34,221 nucleotides of DNA from Lewinella sp. (GCA_026421165.1 JAPKCQ010000006.1:1-34221); one strand, 5' to 3'; positions 17,611 to 26,700 are shown, counted from the first letter of the stretch. Notes: generated from the sequence alone by a model not told the origin. Numbers and translations are program-made.

Positions 17611-17675
17611 GGGGTGTAAGGTACGGGCTTCTGTTTTACAGTCTCAATTCTATTGCTTAGGAAAATAATTTGGGC

Positions 17676-17693
17676 GGCGGTGCGCAGGTGCAA
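17676..17693 (-). repeat. Copy of dispersed CACCTGCG element
   Basis: The minus strand reads TTGCACCTGCGCACCGCC: the first 11 bases match the dispersed element and the tail diverges. It lies in the spacer upstream of the ABC ATPase gene. Confidence 0.55.
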
Positions 17694-17775
17694 TGAAAGG
17701 TTTTCGGAAAGTCTTCAGGGGAGTGCGTCTGATAAGTAAGACACATAGTACAGAGTACTATAAGGTTACACTGTA

Positions 17776-18540
17776 CTAGCGGGGTAACCCGGCGGCCACC
17801 TCCCGGGCTGCGGCGTTTAACAGCATCAAGTCTACCGCTGCGCCAATGATTGTTGAGCCGGCTGCTTTGTAGGTTGCTACGGACTCCGGCGTTAGGGCAA
17901 GCGTTCCCGCCGCCTTGCCCAGCGCTCTTACCCGCCGGATGCTGGCAACAATGGAGGCGGTCACCTCGGGATGCGACGGCTCACCAAGGAAACCCATGGA
18001 TGCGGCTAAATCCGCAGGGCCGAACAGCACGCCGTCTACACCATCTACCGCTACGATGGCGTCGAGGTTTGCGACGCCTTCCACGGTTTCGATCTGCACA
18101 ATTAGGCACATCTCCGCGTCGGCCTGGGCCGGGTAATTGTCCACGTTGCCGAAGCGGGCAGCCCGGACCATTGAACTGGCCATCCCGCGAACACCCTTAG
18201 GAGGGTACCGCATCGCCCTAACCAGTGCTTCCGCCTCGCCTACGGTATCGACCATTGGTACGATCAGGCTTTGTACTCCCATGTCGAGCAGTCGTTTAAT
18301 CCGGGCAAGGTCGTGATCGGGAGGTCGAACGACCGCTGCTACTTCAGGGTATCCATTGATTACCTGCAGGTGGTGTAAAACGTCCGTAAGCTCCAGTGGC
18401 GCGTGCTCCATGTCAATGCATACCCAGTCGAAACCTGCTCCGGCGCAAATATCGGCGGCGTAGGTATGAGGGATGGCATTCCAGGTGCCGTAGGTAAGGC
18501 GGTGGAGCTTTGCTTTGAAATGGTTCGTTGGGAAATTCAT
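17776..18540 (-). CDS. HpcH/HpaI-family aldolase
   Basis: A 254-residue class II, metal-dependent TIM-barrel aldolase of the 2-keto-3-deoxy acid type (HpaI, GarL, RhmA). Such enzymes cleave 4-hydroxy-2-oxo acids to pyruvate and an aldehyde. Visible are the catalytic His46 in CIDMEHAPLE, Arg72, RYPPKGVRGMA (111-121), the metal ligands Glu151 in VQIETVEG and Asp177 in GPADLAASMG, and the family-typical length. The substrate cannot be told from sequence. The gene starts 9 bp after the mqnD stop on the same strand, so it is almost certainly in one transcript with mqnD. No pathway link between the two is known to me. A hairpin (TAGTACAG/CTGTACTA, 17746-17778) overlaps the stop codon. Confidence 0.9.
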   Translation of the reverse strand: MNFPTNHFKAKLHRLTYGTWNAIPHTYAADICAGAGFDWVCIDMEHAPLELTDVLHHLQVINGYPEVAAVVRPPDHDLARIKRLLDMGVQSLIVPMVDTVGEAEALVRAMRYPPKGVRGMASSMVRAARFGNVDNYPAQADAEMCLIVQIETVEGVANLDAIVAVDGVDGVLFGPADLAASMGFLGEPSHPEVTASIVASIRRVRALGKAAGTLALTPESVATYKAAGSTIIGAAVDLMLLNAAAREVAAGLPR

Positions 18541-18549
18541 GGAGGCAAG

Positions 18550-19437
18550 TTAATCCTCAGGTACTAAATAATCTTCCCGCCCAGCAGGTATAACTCCCCG
18601 GTCCCTTCCCTGTCCCAGAAAGCCAGCTACCGCAGCGCGACCCTCGGGGCCTAGCTCCAGCGAATATTGATTGACGTAGAGCGCGATGTGCTTGCGCCGA
18701 ACTTCCGCGTCCATTTCTTGCGCGTGAGCAGCGACGTATTCAGCGGAAGCATCGGGATGGTTGAAAGCGTACTGGACGGAACGGGCCAGAATGCGGTCAA
18801 ACGTTCTCTGGACCTCGGACGGGACAGCGCGCTTGATGACGATGCCGCCCAGGGGGATAGCGTGGCCGGTGGTGGACTCCCAGTATTCGCCGAGGTCCAT
18901 CAGTTTATGGAGGCCGCGCTCGTGGTAAGTGAAGCGGTTTTCATGGATCAGCAGTCCGGCGGTGAATTCACCGGAGAGTACCCGGCTTTCGATGTCGGAG
19001 AAGAGCACTTCCTGCTTGTTCGTTAATTGGGGCTGGGCGAGACCGAGGAGGTAGTTGGCGGTGGTGTACTTACCCGGGATGGCGATCGGAGTTTCGGGGA
19101 GGAGGACATTGCTGTTTTTGTCCTTTCCTTGCACCTGCGTTCGCGCCGAAAAAACATCCGCCAGTGCTTCATCTGCCGTTACTAATAATGGACCAACGCC
19201 CCGCCCCAGCGCACTGCCAGAATTAAGCAGCGCATAGGTCTCCGTGAGGTGGCCAAAGGCATGGTAGCTAAGCTTGGTTACGTCCAGTTCGCCGGCAAAA
19301 GCCAGCTGGTTGAGCTCCTCAACGTCGCCCAGGCGAACATCAAACGTTAGGCCTTCGGTATCAATACGACCATGGACCAGGGCGTCGAAAATGAAGGTGT
19401 CGTTGGGGCAGGGGGAAAAGCCGAGGGTAAGCTGCAT
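18550..19437 (-). CDS. mqnD: 1,4-dihydroxy-6-naphthoate synthase
   Basis: Acts in the futalosine route to menaquinone, converting cyclic de-hypoxanthine futalosine to 1,4-dihydroxy-6-naphthoate. The 295 residues carry LGFSPCPNDTFIFDAL (5-20), LDVTKLSYHAFG (51-62), SGSALGRGVGPLLV (73-86), IAIPGKYTTANYLL (118-131) and LLIHENRFTYHERGL (162-176). I chose the ATG at 19437 because the family begins at this point (MQLTLGFSPCP); an upstream extension to 19698 would overlap the divergent rluA-type gene antisense. Residues about 96-115 look like an extra segment compared with my memory of the family. Part of it (residues 97-103, SARTQVQ) is encoded by a copy of the dispersed CACCTGCG element. The mqnB gene lies 12 kb away. 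Confidence 0.93.
   Translation of the reverse strand: MQLTLGFSPCPNDTFIFDALVHGRIDTEGLTFDVRLGDVEELNQLAFAGELDVTKLSYHAFGHLTETYALLNSGSALGRGVGPLLVTADEALADVFSARTQVQGKDKNSNVLLPETPIAIPGKYTTANYLLGLAQPQLTNKQEVLFSDIESRVLSGEFTAGLLIHENRFTYHERGLHKLMDLGEYWESTTGHAIPLGGIVIKRAVPSEVQRTFDRILARSVQYAFNHPDASAEYVAAHAQEMDAEVRRKHIALYVNQYSLELGPEGRAAVAGFLGQGRDRGVIPAGREDYLVPED
19129..19147 (+). repeat. Dispersed CACCTGCG element inside mqnD
   Basis: TTGCACCTGCGTTCGCGCC differs from the consensus at two positions. It is read on the minus strand in frame as SARTQVQ, within a segment that appears inserted between conserved parts of MqnD. Confidence 0.6.
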
Positions 19438-19480
19438 GGTGAAAAGCGATTTCTGATTTAACGGCTGCGTAGGCAGGCGG

Positions 19481-19510
19481 TTGTAATGCCGCTGGAATAA
19501 CCGACCTTTG
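19481..19510 (+). promoter_or_regulatory. Promoter of the RluA-type gene
   Basis: TTG (19481-19483), a 19-base spacer and GACCTTTG (19503-19510) fit the Bacteroidota -33/-7 arrangement, with one mismatch in TAnnTTTG. The -7 box lies 17 bases before the ATG at 19528. Confidence 0.5.
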
Positions 19511-19527
19511 CGCTCAATCCCGTAATT

Positions 19528-20232
19528 ATGAATTTTCAGGTTCTCTTCGAAGACAATCACCTTATCGCCATCAATAAGCCCGCCGGCGTCCTCAGTCAGG
19601 GCGACGTCACCGGCGATGACACCGTGATGGACTGGGCTAAAAGCTACATCAAACACCGCTACAATAAACCGGGCGATGTGTACCTCGGCCAGATCCACCG
19701 CCTCGACCGGCCGGTGAGTGGCGTCATCCTCTTCGCCCGCACCAGCAAGGCACTAACCCGGATGAACGAGATGTTTAAAGAGCGGAAAATAACCAAGACC
19801 TACTGGGCCGTGGTGACCAATCAGCCCGATCCGATTGAAGGCGACCTGAAAGGATACATATATAAGGATGCGGAGAAAAACCGCAGCAAGATCGTCCCGA
19901 AGGCCGATTCTAACCGGCACAAAGGAGCCAAACTGGCCAAGCTGAGTTATAAAGTTATGGGCCGCATCGGTACCAACGTCCTGCTGAACATCAAACTCGA
20001 TACCGGCCGCCCGCACCAAATCCGTGTGCAACTGGCCGATCAATTGAAAACCCCCATCCGCGGCGACATCAAGTACGGCTCGCAGCAACGCAACGATGAC
20101 ACAAACATTAACCTGCACGCTCGCTCGCTGGAGTTTCTGCACCCGGTGAAGAAAGAACAGGTCAAGATTACAGCCCAGGTGCCGCGGGAAGACCAGATTT
20201 GGGGGCTCTTCCATGAGATGGAGGAGTGGTAG
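19528..20232 (+). CDS. RluA-family pseudouridine synthase
   Basis: Isomerises specific uridines in rRNA or tRNA. The 234 residues match the catalytic domain of the RluA family: FEDNHLIAINKPAGVLSQ (7-24), the catalytic motif GQIHRLDRPVSGVILFAR with Asp60, and TGRPHQIRVQLA near 175. There is no N-terminal S4 domain, so it is the short form. The exact target uridine cannot be assigned. The ATG at 19528 gives MNFQVLFEDNHLIA, the usual start. It is divergent from mqnD with a 90-bp spacer and has a good promoter. Confidence 0.9.
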   Translation: MNFQVLFEDNHLIAINKPAGVLSQGDVTGDDTVMDWAKSYIKHRYNKPGDVYLGQIHRLDRPVSGVILFARTSKALTRMNEMFKERKITKTYWAVVTNQPDPIEGDLKGYIYKDAEKNRSKIVPKADSNRHKGAKLAKLSYKVMGRIGTNVLLNIKLDTGRPHQIRVQLADQLKTPIRGDIKYGSQQRNDDTNINLHARSLEFLHPVKKEQVKITAQVPREDQIWGLFHEMEEW

Positions 20233-20238
20233 GGAAAA

Positions 20239-20281
20239 GATAAGGGATTGGCGATAAGTGATAAGCGATTTTGCTGCCGCA
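20239..20281 (+). repeat. Left flanking direct repeat (GATAAG...GCTGCCGCA)
   Basis: A run of GATAAG/GATTGG units ending in GATAAGCGATTTTGCTGCCGCA read in two parts: GATAAGCGATTT then TGCTGCCGCA. The right copy at 20559-20594 ends GATAAGCGATTT then GGCTGCCGCA, a 22-base match with one difference. Confidence 0.7.
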
Positions 20282-20377
20282 AGCAAGAAACCGACTTCAC
20301 CAATCATTAATGCTCCGTAGACCACACAGAGCCCCGGTGGGGCGTCTTTCATGGCGAGGGGTGGAGCGAAATGGCGA

Positions 20378-20533
20378 TAGCCGTTTGCGCAACCTTCCGC
20401 TAAACCGGTAGCCGTACGCGTAACTTCTCGTAAGATTGTTGACCGTTTGCGCAACCCCTCGCTAAATTGGTGGCGGTTAGCGTCATCCCTGTAAAACGTG
20501 GCCGCTGTTCGCACAACAATCCATAACAACCGG
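20378..20533 (+). repeat. Degenerate 31-bp tandem array, five units
   Basis: Units start at 20378, 20409, 20440, 20471 and 20502 (31, 31, 31, 31 and 32 bases). Each begins like TAGCCGTTTGCGCAACC and continues CTCGCTAAA with decay. Units 1 and 3 are most alike. There are no spacers between units, so this is not a CRISPR array, and 31 is not a multiple of three, so it is not a coding repeat. Confidence 0.65.
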
Positions 20534-20558
20534 CTGCCGCACTGCTTTGGGCGAAATA

Positions 20559-20594
20559 GATAAGCGATAAGGGATAAGCGATTTGGCTGCCGCA
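20559..20594 (+). repeat. Right flanking direct repeat (GATAAG...GCTGCCGCA)
   Basis: GATAAGCGATAAGGGATAAG followed by CGATTTGGCTGCCGCA, the partner of the copy at 20239-20281. The last nine bases also match the arm of the palindrome at 13319. Confidence 0.7.
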
Positions 20595-20668
20595 CGAGGG
20601 AGTAAACCTCGGATTTACTTAGAAGTAGGTTAGGTCAGGCAAAACCCCTAACGAATACAAAGGATGAA

Positions 20669-21811
20669 ATGGCAAATTTCCTAAACAAAAGACTGGACAA
20701 AATTCAAGCTACAGGCAGCTTCCGCTCTCTGGCTGGAACGGTGGGTGGCATTGATTTTTGGTCAAACGACTACCTGGGCTTAGCGCGGGAGCAAGCACCG
20801 GTTACGCCAACAAACCAACGAAACAATAACCCAACGAACTGGTCTTCCGGCGCGACCGGCTCCCGCTCCATCTCGGGAGACTCAGCTGTTTACCAGGCTT
20901 TGGAACGGCGGATTGCTGATTTCCACGGCCATTCTGCTGCTTTGGTGTTTAACTCAGGTTATACCGCCAACTTGGGCTTACTCTCGGCGATCCTGAAACG
21001 GGGCGACACCATTCTGTACGACGAACTAATGCACGCTAGTTGCCGGGATGGGATTCGGTTGGGCTTTGCACGGGTGGTGAAATTCTTGCACAATGACTTG
21101 GAGGAAACGCTCATTCGCATAGGTGCGAATGAGCAAAAGAGCGGGCAGCTTTTCGTCCTCACCGAAGGCCGCTTCAGCATGGACGGCGACGTAGCACCAC
21201 TGAGCGAAATGGCCGCACTCTGCCAAGAACACGGTGCGCACCTGATTGTAGACGAAGCGCACTCCGGCGGTCTGGATGGTCAACAGGGTAAGGGCCTCGT
21301 TGCTGACTTGGGACTGCAAGCCGAAGTCTTCGCTACGGTAATCACTTACGGTAAGGCATTTGGCGCTCACGGAGCAGCAGTGCTGGGTTCTCAGGAGCTG
21401 CGGGATTACCTGATCAATACCTGCCGACCGTTCATTTATACCACCGGTCCGGCCCCGGCGCAGTGGCGTGGGATTGCGGAGGCGTACGATAAAATGGAGG
21501 CGCTGCACGGAGAGCAGACCGCCCGGCTCCAAACGGTAATCGGGCAGTTTCGTGAGGGCATGACCGAAGCTGGGGCTGGACGTCGTCTAACGCCTAGCAA
21601 CGGCCCGATCCAGGTCATTCACGTACCGGGTAACGATGCGGTGATGGTGGCGGAAGCGGCTTGCAGGGAAGCAGGACTGCTGGTTAAAGGCATCCGTTCG
21701 CCTACGGTTGCGGTGGGGAGTGAGCGGTTGCGGGTTTGTTTGCATTCGTTTAATAACGAAGGGGAGGTAGCGTTGCTGGTGGAGACTTTAGGGAGGATTT
21801 GCGCTATTTGA
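20669..21811 (+). CDS. bioF: 8-amino-7-oxononanoate synthase-like (alpha-oxoamine synthase family)
   Basis: PLP enzyme of 380 residues, most like BioF, which condenses pimeloyl-ACP or pimeloyl-CoA with alanine in biotin synthesis. Visible are FWSNDYLGLA (30-39), GATGSRSISGDSAVY (61-75), FNSGYTANLGLLSA (94-107), MHAS with the PLP-stacking His122, FSMDGDVAPLSE (169-180), VDEAHSGG with Asp195 and His198, and the Schiff-base lysine Lys229 in ITYGKAFGAHGA. The stretch TEGRFSMDGD differs from the common ES-FSMDGD, and HSGG from HATG. No other biotin genes are near, so glycine C-acetyltransferase or another member of the family is possible. The ATG at 20669 follows AAAGGA. Confidence 0.82.
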   Translation: MANFLNKRLDKIQATGSFRSLAGTVGGIDFWSNDYLGLAREQAPVTPTNQRNNNPTNWSSGATGSRSISGDSAVYQALERRIADFHGHSAALVFNSGYTANLGLLSAILKRGDTILYDELMHASCRDGIRLGFARVVKFLHNDLEETLIRIGANEQKSGQLFVLTEGRFSMDGDVAPLSEMAALCQEHGAHLIVDEAHSGGLDGQQGKGLVADLGLQAEVFATVITYGKAFGAHGAAVLGSQELRDYLINTCRPFIYTTGPAPAQWRGIAEAYDKMEALHGEQTARLQTVIGQFREGMTEAGAGRRLTPSNGPIQVIHVPGNDAVMVAEAACREAGLLVKGIRSPTVAVGSERLRVCLHSFNNEGEVALLVETLGRICAI

Positions 21812-21926
21812 GACGCGCATTAAAAAAGCAGTTTTTTGTGAAGCTTTAATTTCATTCTTCAAGTTAGCGAGTTTGGCCTTTCTAGTCTATTCTTCGGCCG
21901 AGTAATTGTTTCTAATGAATCATAAT

Positions 21927-22369
21927 ATGATGAAACTTTACGATTACCCGTTCAGGTTGGCCCCTTGGTATGTGCTCTTTGCGCCATGCATGGGTGTCTG
22001 ACCTATCCTTCTTTTTATAGGCACCGGACGGGACGCTGTGAGGGTGTAGCGTTGAACGGTACAGGCAACGCACTTGACCTTGCTTTCAACGCTGACTTTG
22101 CTTCTACAACGGCTCAGAACGTGCTCTTCCAGAACACGCCTAACCCGGTTGTTAACGTGACTATGATCACCTTCGAACTTGCCGCTGCCGGTACTGCTAC
22201 CCTGAACGTTCAGGATGTAACTGGTCGTTTGGTAAAGACGGTTGAAGTCGACGGTGTTGCTGGTCTGAACCAGATCGAAGTGCAGAACATCGGTGCTGCT
22301 GGTGTTTACGCCTACACGCTGACTTCTGGTAACTTCACTGCTACCAAGCAGATGGTTGTTGTTAAGTAA
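21927..22369 (+). pseudogene. Relic of a type IX-secreted protein (orphan C-terminal sorting domain)
   Basis: From about 22050 to the TAA ending at 22369 the sequence encodes a clear type A type IX sorting domain: FQNTPNPVVNVTMITFEL, GTATLNVQDVTGRLVKTVEV, GVYAYTLTSGNFTATKQMVV. No gene body precedes it. Its frame opens only at a TTG (21965) and gives a Cys-rich, unexportable start. In another frame, ATG-ATG at 21927-21932 begins a 24-codon stretch that could be an old signal peptide (KLYDYPFRLAPWYVLFAPCM) and stops at 21999-22001. I infer that the middle of a secreted protein was deleted, leaving both ends out of frame. A strong terminator remains downstream. A real short protein is less likely. 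Confidence 0.65.
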
Positions 22370-22416
22370 TTCTGCGGCCTGAGGGTCATTGAATAGCAGC
22401 GTGAAAGCTGCCGAAC

Positions 22417-22452
22417 AGCCCCGCTACTCAGAGACGAGTGGCGGGGCTTTTT
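22417..22452 (+). terminator. Intrinsic terminator
   Basis: AGCCCCGCTACTC (22417-22429) pairs with GAGTGGCGGGGCT (22436-22448) with one G-T pair, followed by TTTTT. It terminates the relic at 21927-22369. Confidence 0.85.
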
Positions 22453-22814
22453 CGATTGCCTTGTTTTTTAAGGGACGCGAATTAAATAAAACGTATTTTT
22501 CAACCTGACACTTTTGCGCTCATCGCACTTGAAAACTCTTGGCAAAAGGTAGCGGATTTTTTCAAGGCGAGCAACAGAAGGACTCACGTTCCTTTTATGA
22601 CGTTCCTCGCTTCGCGACGATAAGACGGCCTGAAGGACGTTGAACAGTAGCCCGACCGCCGTAGGTAGTTGTGTAGCGAATACTACCGAAAGGACACTCA
22701 TCGAAAAAATACGGCACTTTATCGAAAGAACCAAAACCTCCAACTGTCACGGATTAAGTTTGTGCTAAATTATTTAACCGTAGCCCCTTTCGGGATGCAC
22801 CAATTAAGAATACA
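22453..22814. other. Gene-free spacer with repeat-like content
   Basis: A minus-strand frame of 91 codons (22468-22743) is open, but its product has no family resemblance and no start context that I trust. The sequence has repeat-like pieces (GGACTCACGTTCC near 22582, GGACGTTGAAC near 22636). The bases before 22815 may hold a promoter (TTTG at 22759-22762), although the -7 match is poor. Confidence 0.35.
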
Positions 22815-23543
22815 ATGAAGAAATTACTTACCCTCGCCCTCATGCTGGTATTCGCCACCAGCCTCTTTGCCCAAGAAGCTCCAACTGTGGAGGAAATTGC
22901 CAAAACCTATATTGAGAATATGGGTGGAGTAGATGCCATGAAGGCAGTGAAAGCTACTACAGTTAAGGGGAAGGCAAGCATGCAGGGTATGGAGTTCCCC
23001 ATCACCATCACTGCTTCTGAAGGAGACATGCAGCACGTGGAAATCAACGTTCAGGGCCAGAAAATTATCCAGGCTTATGACGGAGAGACTGCTTGGCAGA
23101 TCATGCCGTTTGCGGGCATTACGGAACCGACGGAGATGTCTGAAGAAGAAGCAGAGCAAATGAAAGATACGCGCTTTCTTTCCGAATTTATTGATTCGGA
23201 AGAGCGTGGTTTTACACTGGAAAGTGCGGAAAGTAAGGAAGTAGAAGGTACGCCGACCTACGGTGTGCGGGTGACCAACGAGACTGGCTACGACCACATC
23301 TGGTATTTCGATACGGAGTATATGATTCCGGTGATGATGACTAGCCAAGTAAAGTCGGGGCCACAGAAAGGTTCTACGATGGAAACCTACATGAGTGACT
23401 ACCAGGAAGTGGAAGGGCTGATGATCCCAATGTTCATGGAAGTGAAATTTGATGGGGCAACGGTACAGAAGATTACCATGAGTGAGGTCATTATCAATCC
23501 TGAAATCGATAAGACCATGTTCTCCATACCTAAGAAGAACTAA
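22815..23543 (+). CDS. LolA-like exported protein (outer-membrane lipoprotein-sorting superfamily)
   Basis: 242 residues with a signal peptide (MKKLLTLALMLVFATSLFAQ). The mature part begins PTVEEIAKTYIENMGGVDAMKAVK, an arrangement common in Bacteroidota periplasmic proteins annotated as lipoprotein-sorting proteins. It continues as alternating beta strands (ITITASEGDMQHVEINVQGQ, AYDGETAWQIMPFAG, DHIWYFDTEYMIPVMM, DYQEVEGLMIPMFMEVKFDG), consistent with the half-barrel that holds a lipid chain in LolA/LolB. It is not a classical LolA and the ligand is unknown. A terminator follows directly, so it is transcribed alone or as the last gene of its unit. Confidence 0.78.
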   Translation: MKKLLTLALMLVFATSLFAQEAPTVEEIAKTYIENMGGVDAMKAVKATTVKGKASMQGMEFPITITASEGDMQHVEINVQGQKIIQAYDGETAWQIMPFAGITEPTEMSEEEAEQMKDTRFLSEFIDSEERGFTLESAESKEVEGTPTYGVRVTNETGYDHIWYFDTEYMIPVMMTSQVKSGPQKGSTMETYMSDYQEVEGLMIPMFMEVKFDGATVQKITMSEVIINPEIDKTMFSIPKKN

Positions 23544-23566
23544 GAAAGCCATCCACGTATTTGATC

Positions 23567-23609
23567 CGGCCGGGTTTTCCAGATACAGGAGAATCCGGCC
23601 GTTGTTTTT
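23567..23609 (+). terminator. Intrinsic terminator
   Basis: CGGCCGGGTTTTCC (23567-23580) pairs with GGAGAATCCGGCCG (23588-23601) through two G-T pairs, followed by TTGTTTTT, 24 bases past the stop of the LolA-like gene. Confidence 0.8.
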
Positions 23610-23616
23610 CAAATGT

Positions 23617-23634
23617 GGCGCTGGCGCAGGTGCA
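23617..23634 (-). repeat. Copy of dispersed CACCTGCG element, inverted
   Basis: The minus strand reads TGCACCTGCGCCAGCGCC. It faces the plus-strand copy at 23708-23726, so the two can form a long hairpin with about 73 bases between them. Confidence 0.6.
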
Positions 23635-23707
23635 GGGTGGGGGACGAGGTACGGTAGCTACGAAGCACCGGTTTACAGTCTACTAACCATGCTCTTTAAA
23701 CCTCTTT

Positions 23708-23726
23708 TTGCACCTGCGGCCGCGCC
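23708..23726 (+). repeat. Copy of dispersed CACCTGCG element
   Basis: TTGCACCTGCGGCCGCGCC, taken here as the reference sequence of the family. It is identical to the complement of 8423-8441 inside the FG-GAP gene. Confidence 0.75.
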
Positions 23727-23793
23727 CTGAAAAGCGCTCGTAATGCACCTTTGAACCTTGTCAGGACCATAATATTCATAAGCTATATTCATC

Positions 23794-26700
23794 ATGAGAC
23801 AAATATTTACACTAATACTCTTGGCCTTCGTTACGGTACTTTCAGCCCAGAAGGAATTCAAGACTACCACGGCTCTTTTCGGCGACTTGCGCGCTCGCCA
23901 GATCGGCCCCGCCGTAATGAGTGGTCGGATAAGCTGCCTAGCTGTGAACCCGAAAGATGCCACCACAATTTTTATTGGCGCAGCAGGCGGCGGTGTGTGG
24001 AGAACGACTTCATCTGGCGGACAGGTACAGCCTGTTTTTGACGACCACCCCCAGAGCATTGGCGCCATAGCGATCTCACCCTCCAATACGGATGTGGTCT
24101 ACGTTGGAACGGGAGAACCATGGACGCGTAATAGTATCAGTGTCGGTGCAGGGGTTTATAAATCAACGAATAACGGTTCAGATTGGAAAGCCATCGGCCT
24201 GGAAAATACCGAACGTATAGCAGATATCTCCGTACACCCGGAAGACGCGAATGTGCTCTACGTCGCCGCCATGGGACACCTTTGGGACAGCAACGAAGAA
24301 CGCGGCGTTTTCAAATCAGCCGACGGGGGAACAAGCTGGGAAAAGGTGCTCTACATTGACGAAGACACCGGAGCAGCCAACCTGGCCATGGACCCCAATA
24401 ACCCCGACGTGCTCTACGCCGCCATGTGGAGCCACCGCCGCCTACCCTGGACGTTTGACTCCGGCCTGCACGGCAAATCTGGCCTCTATAAAACCACCAA
24501 CGGCGGCAAAACGTGGAACAAACTGACCAACGGCCTGCCCGACGAAAAACTCGGCCGGATCGGCATTGAAGTGGCTCCGAGTAACAGCAACATCCTCTAC
24601 GCAAGCGTGGAAACCGGAACCTTAGAAACTAAGGGGATGTACCGTAGTGAAGACGGCGGCGCCAATTGGAAAATGATTGGCCGCAACCAAAATACCGGCA
24701 TCCGGCCTTTCTATTTCAGTGAACTGGAGATTGACCCAAACAACCCTGACATTGTAGCAAAGTGCGGCCTGAACGGCATCATCAGCGAAAACCAGGGAGC
24801 TACCTGGCGGACCCTCGACGGGCGCGTGCATTCTGATTTTCACGACATCTGGATCGACCCGGCCAACGGAAAGCACATTCTCGTTGGTACCGACGGCGGC
24901 GTTTACGAGAGTTACGACCGGGGTTACACCTTTAAGATGTGGATGAACCTGCCCGTAAGTCAGTTCTACCACGTCAGTGTCGACAACGCAAAGCCTTACC
25001 GGGTATACGGTGGTTTACAGGACAACGGCTCCTGGTTCGCGCCAGCAACGAGCGCCGGCGGCATCACCAATTCTGATTGGAAGAAAACCTTTGGTGGCGA
25101 CGGATTCTATAGTTTTCGCCACCCGGCCAAAGAGCACATCGTATTCAGTGAGTACCAGGGCGGTAAGCTTGTCCGCTACGATGAGCGGACCGGGCAAGCC
25201 AAGTCTATTCCACCCTATGCGACCACTGGAGAAGATGAATTACGTTTCAACTGGAACGCTCCCGTACACGTAAGTAAAGACGGGGAGCGACTTTACTTTG
25301 GTGCTCAATACTTGTACCGTTCTACAAATGACGGAGACAGCTGGGATCGCATCAGCCCGGACCTAACCACCAACGATCCTGAAAAGCAACAACAACAGCT
25401 CAGCGGTGGCCTGAGCATCGACAACTCTACGGCGGAGAACCATACCACCATCTACGTAATTGCAGAAAGCCCGCTGGACAAGAATACGGTTTGGGCCGGT
25501 ACGGACGACGGTAACCTGCAGGTTACCCGCGACGGTGGTAAGACCTGGTCAAAGGTCAACGAAAACGTTCCCGGCCTTCCGGCTAATACCTGGGTAACCT
25601 TCGTGGAACCCAGCCCGCACGACGCCAATACCGCCTTCGTAACTTTTGACGGCCACCGAACAGGGGACATGAATACCTACCTGTATAAAACCACCGACGG
25701 AGGGGAGACCTGGACAGATATTGGTGATACTTCCATCTTCGGCTACTCGTTGAGCGTACGCCAAGATCTGGTAAATGCTAGTCTCTTGTTTCTAGGCACA
25801 GAGTTCGGCCTCTACATCAGCCTCGATGGCGGTAGCAGCTGGGCGCCCTTTAGGAATAACCTACCGATGGTCGGTATCCGGGACATGGTCATTCAGGAAC
25901 GGGAGGCCGATCTGGTGATGGCCACCCACGGTCGTGGGATCATCATTCTGGATGATCTCGAAGCGCTGCGGCAGCTTACGCCGGAAGTGACCGCTAAGAA
26001 ATTCACCTTCCTGAACGTGAAGCCAGCCTATCTCGGCGATGGTGCTGGTATTGGGATGGGAGACTTTGGTGGTAGCGGCACCTTCGTTGGCTTGAATCAG
26101 CCGCGTGCTGCGCGCATTATGTACTATAACCAACGCCGGCACATGTTCGGTAAGATGTACGTTGAGGTGTGGAAAGATGGAGAACTACTCAGGACGATGC
26201 AGGCTGGTAAGGGAGCAGGCCTTAACGTTGTGGAGCTCCCCACGTCGATCAAGAAGCCCAGGGCCGCACCTACGAATAACCGCATGGCACTTTTTGGAAC
26301 TCTCTCCGGCCCGAACCTACCCGCGGGTAAATATGATGTGAAGTTAATTAAAGGCAAAGAGACCTTTGAAACTCAGATCGAACTGACCGTGGAGGACGAT
26401 GATGTTTACAGCGTAGCTGATCGTGAAGCTCAGCGCAAAATCCTGATGGCGGTCTACAACGATACCGAAGAGCTGGCCTGGATTTACGACACTTACGAAC
26501 GAATTGAAACCCAGGCAAAAGCTCTTACCCCCACAAAGAAAAAGGCCGTAGAAATGGTAACTGGAATAGTGGAGAGTGCAGCTAAGGCTAAGGCAAACCT
26601 AGTGTTCCTTGGCGGAGACTTCTACGTTGACGAAGGAGCTCGCCTACGGGAAGAAATGGGTAGCCTCTACTTTGATATCAGTACCTTTCCCGGCCAGCCA

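Larger units (their letters stand above)
20233..20668. other. 436-bp gene-free spacer rich in repeats
   Basis: I see no credible gene here. The spacer holds two flanking GATAAG/GCTGCCGCA repeats (20239-20281 and 20559-20594) around a 31-bp degenerate tandem array (20378-20533). A third GGCTGCCGCAC stands at 20532-20541. A long minus-strand open frame across the region runs antisense into the RluA-type gene and is not credible as a protein. Confidence 0.6.

Noticed and set aside
18550-19698. Longer MqnD starting at 19698
   Set aside because: The extra 87 residues have no resemblance to the family and lie antisense over the start of the RluA-type gene. The start at 19437 matches the family.
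20378-20533. CRISPR-like repeat array
   Set aside because: The repeats are 31 bp, but they are directly tandem, degenerate and without spacers, and no cas gene is present.
19753-20595. Minus-strand open frame of 280 codons
   Set aside because: It runs antisense through half of the RluA-type gene and then through the tandem repeats. Its product is low-complexity and has no family resemblance.
22468-22743. Minus-strand protein of 91 codons in the spacer before the LolA-like gene
   Set aside because: There is no start context, signal or family resemblance, and the DNA looks like intergenic repeat. It is described only as a spacer.
22824-23612. Minus-strand open frame of 262 codons
   Set aside because: It is a His/Phe-rich mirror of the LolA-like gene, which has a signal peptide, sensible strands and a terminator on the plus strand.
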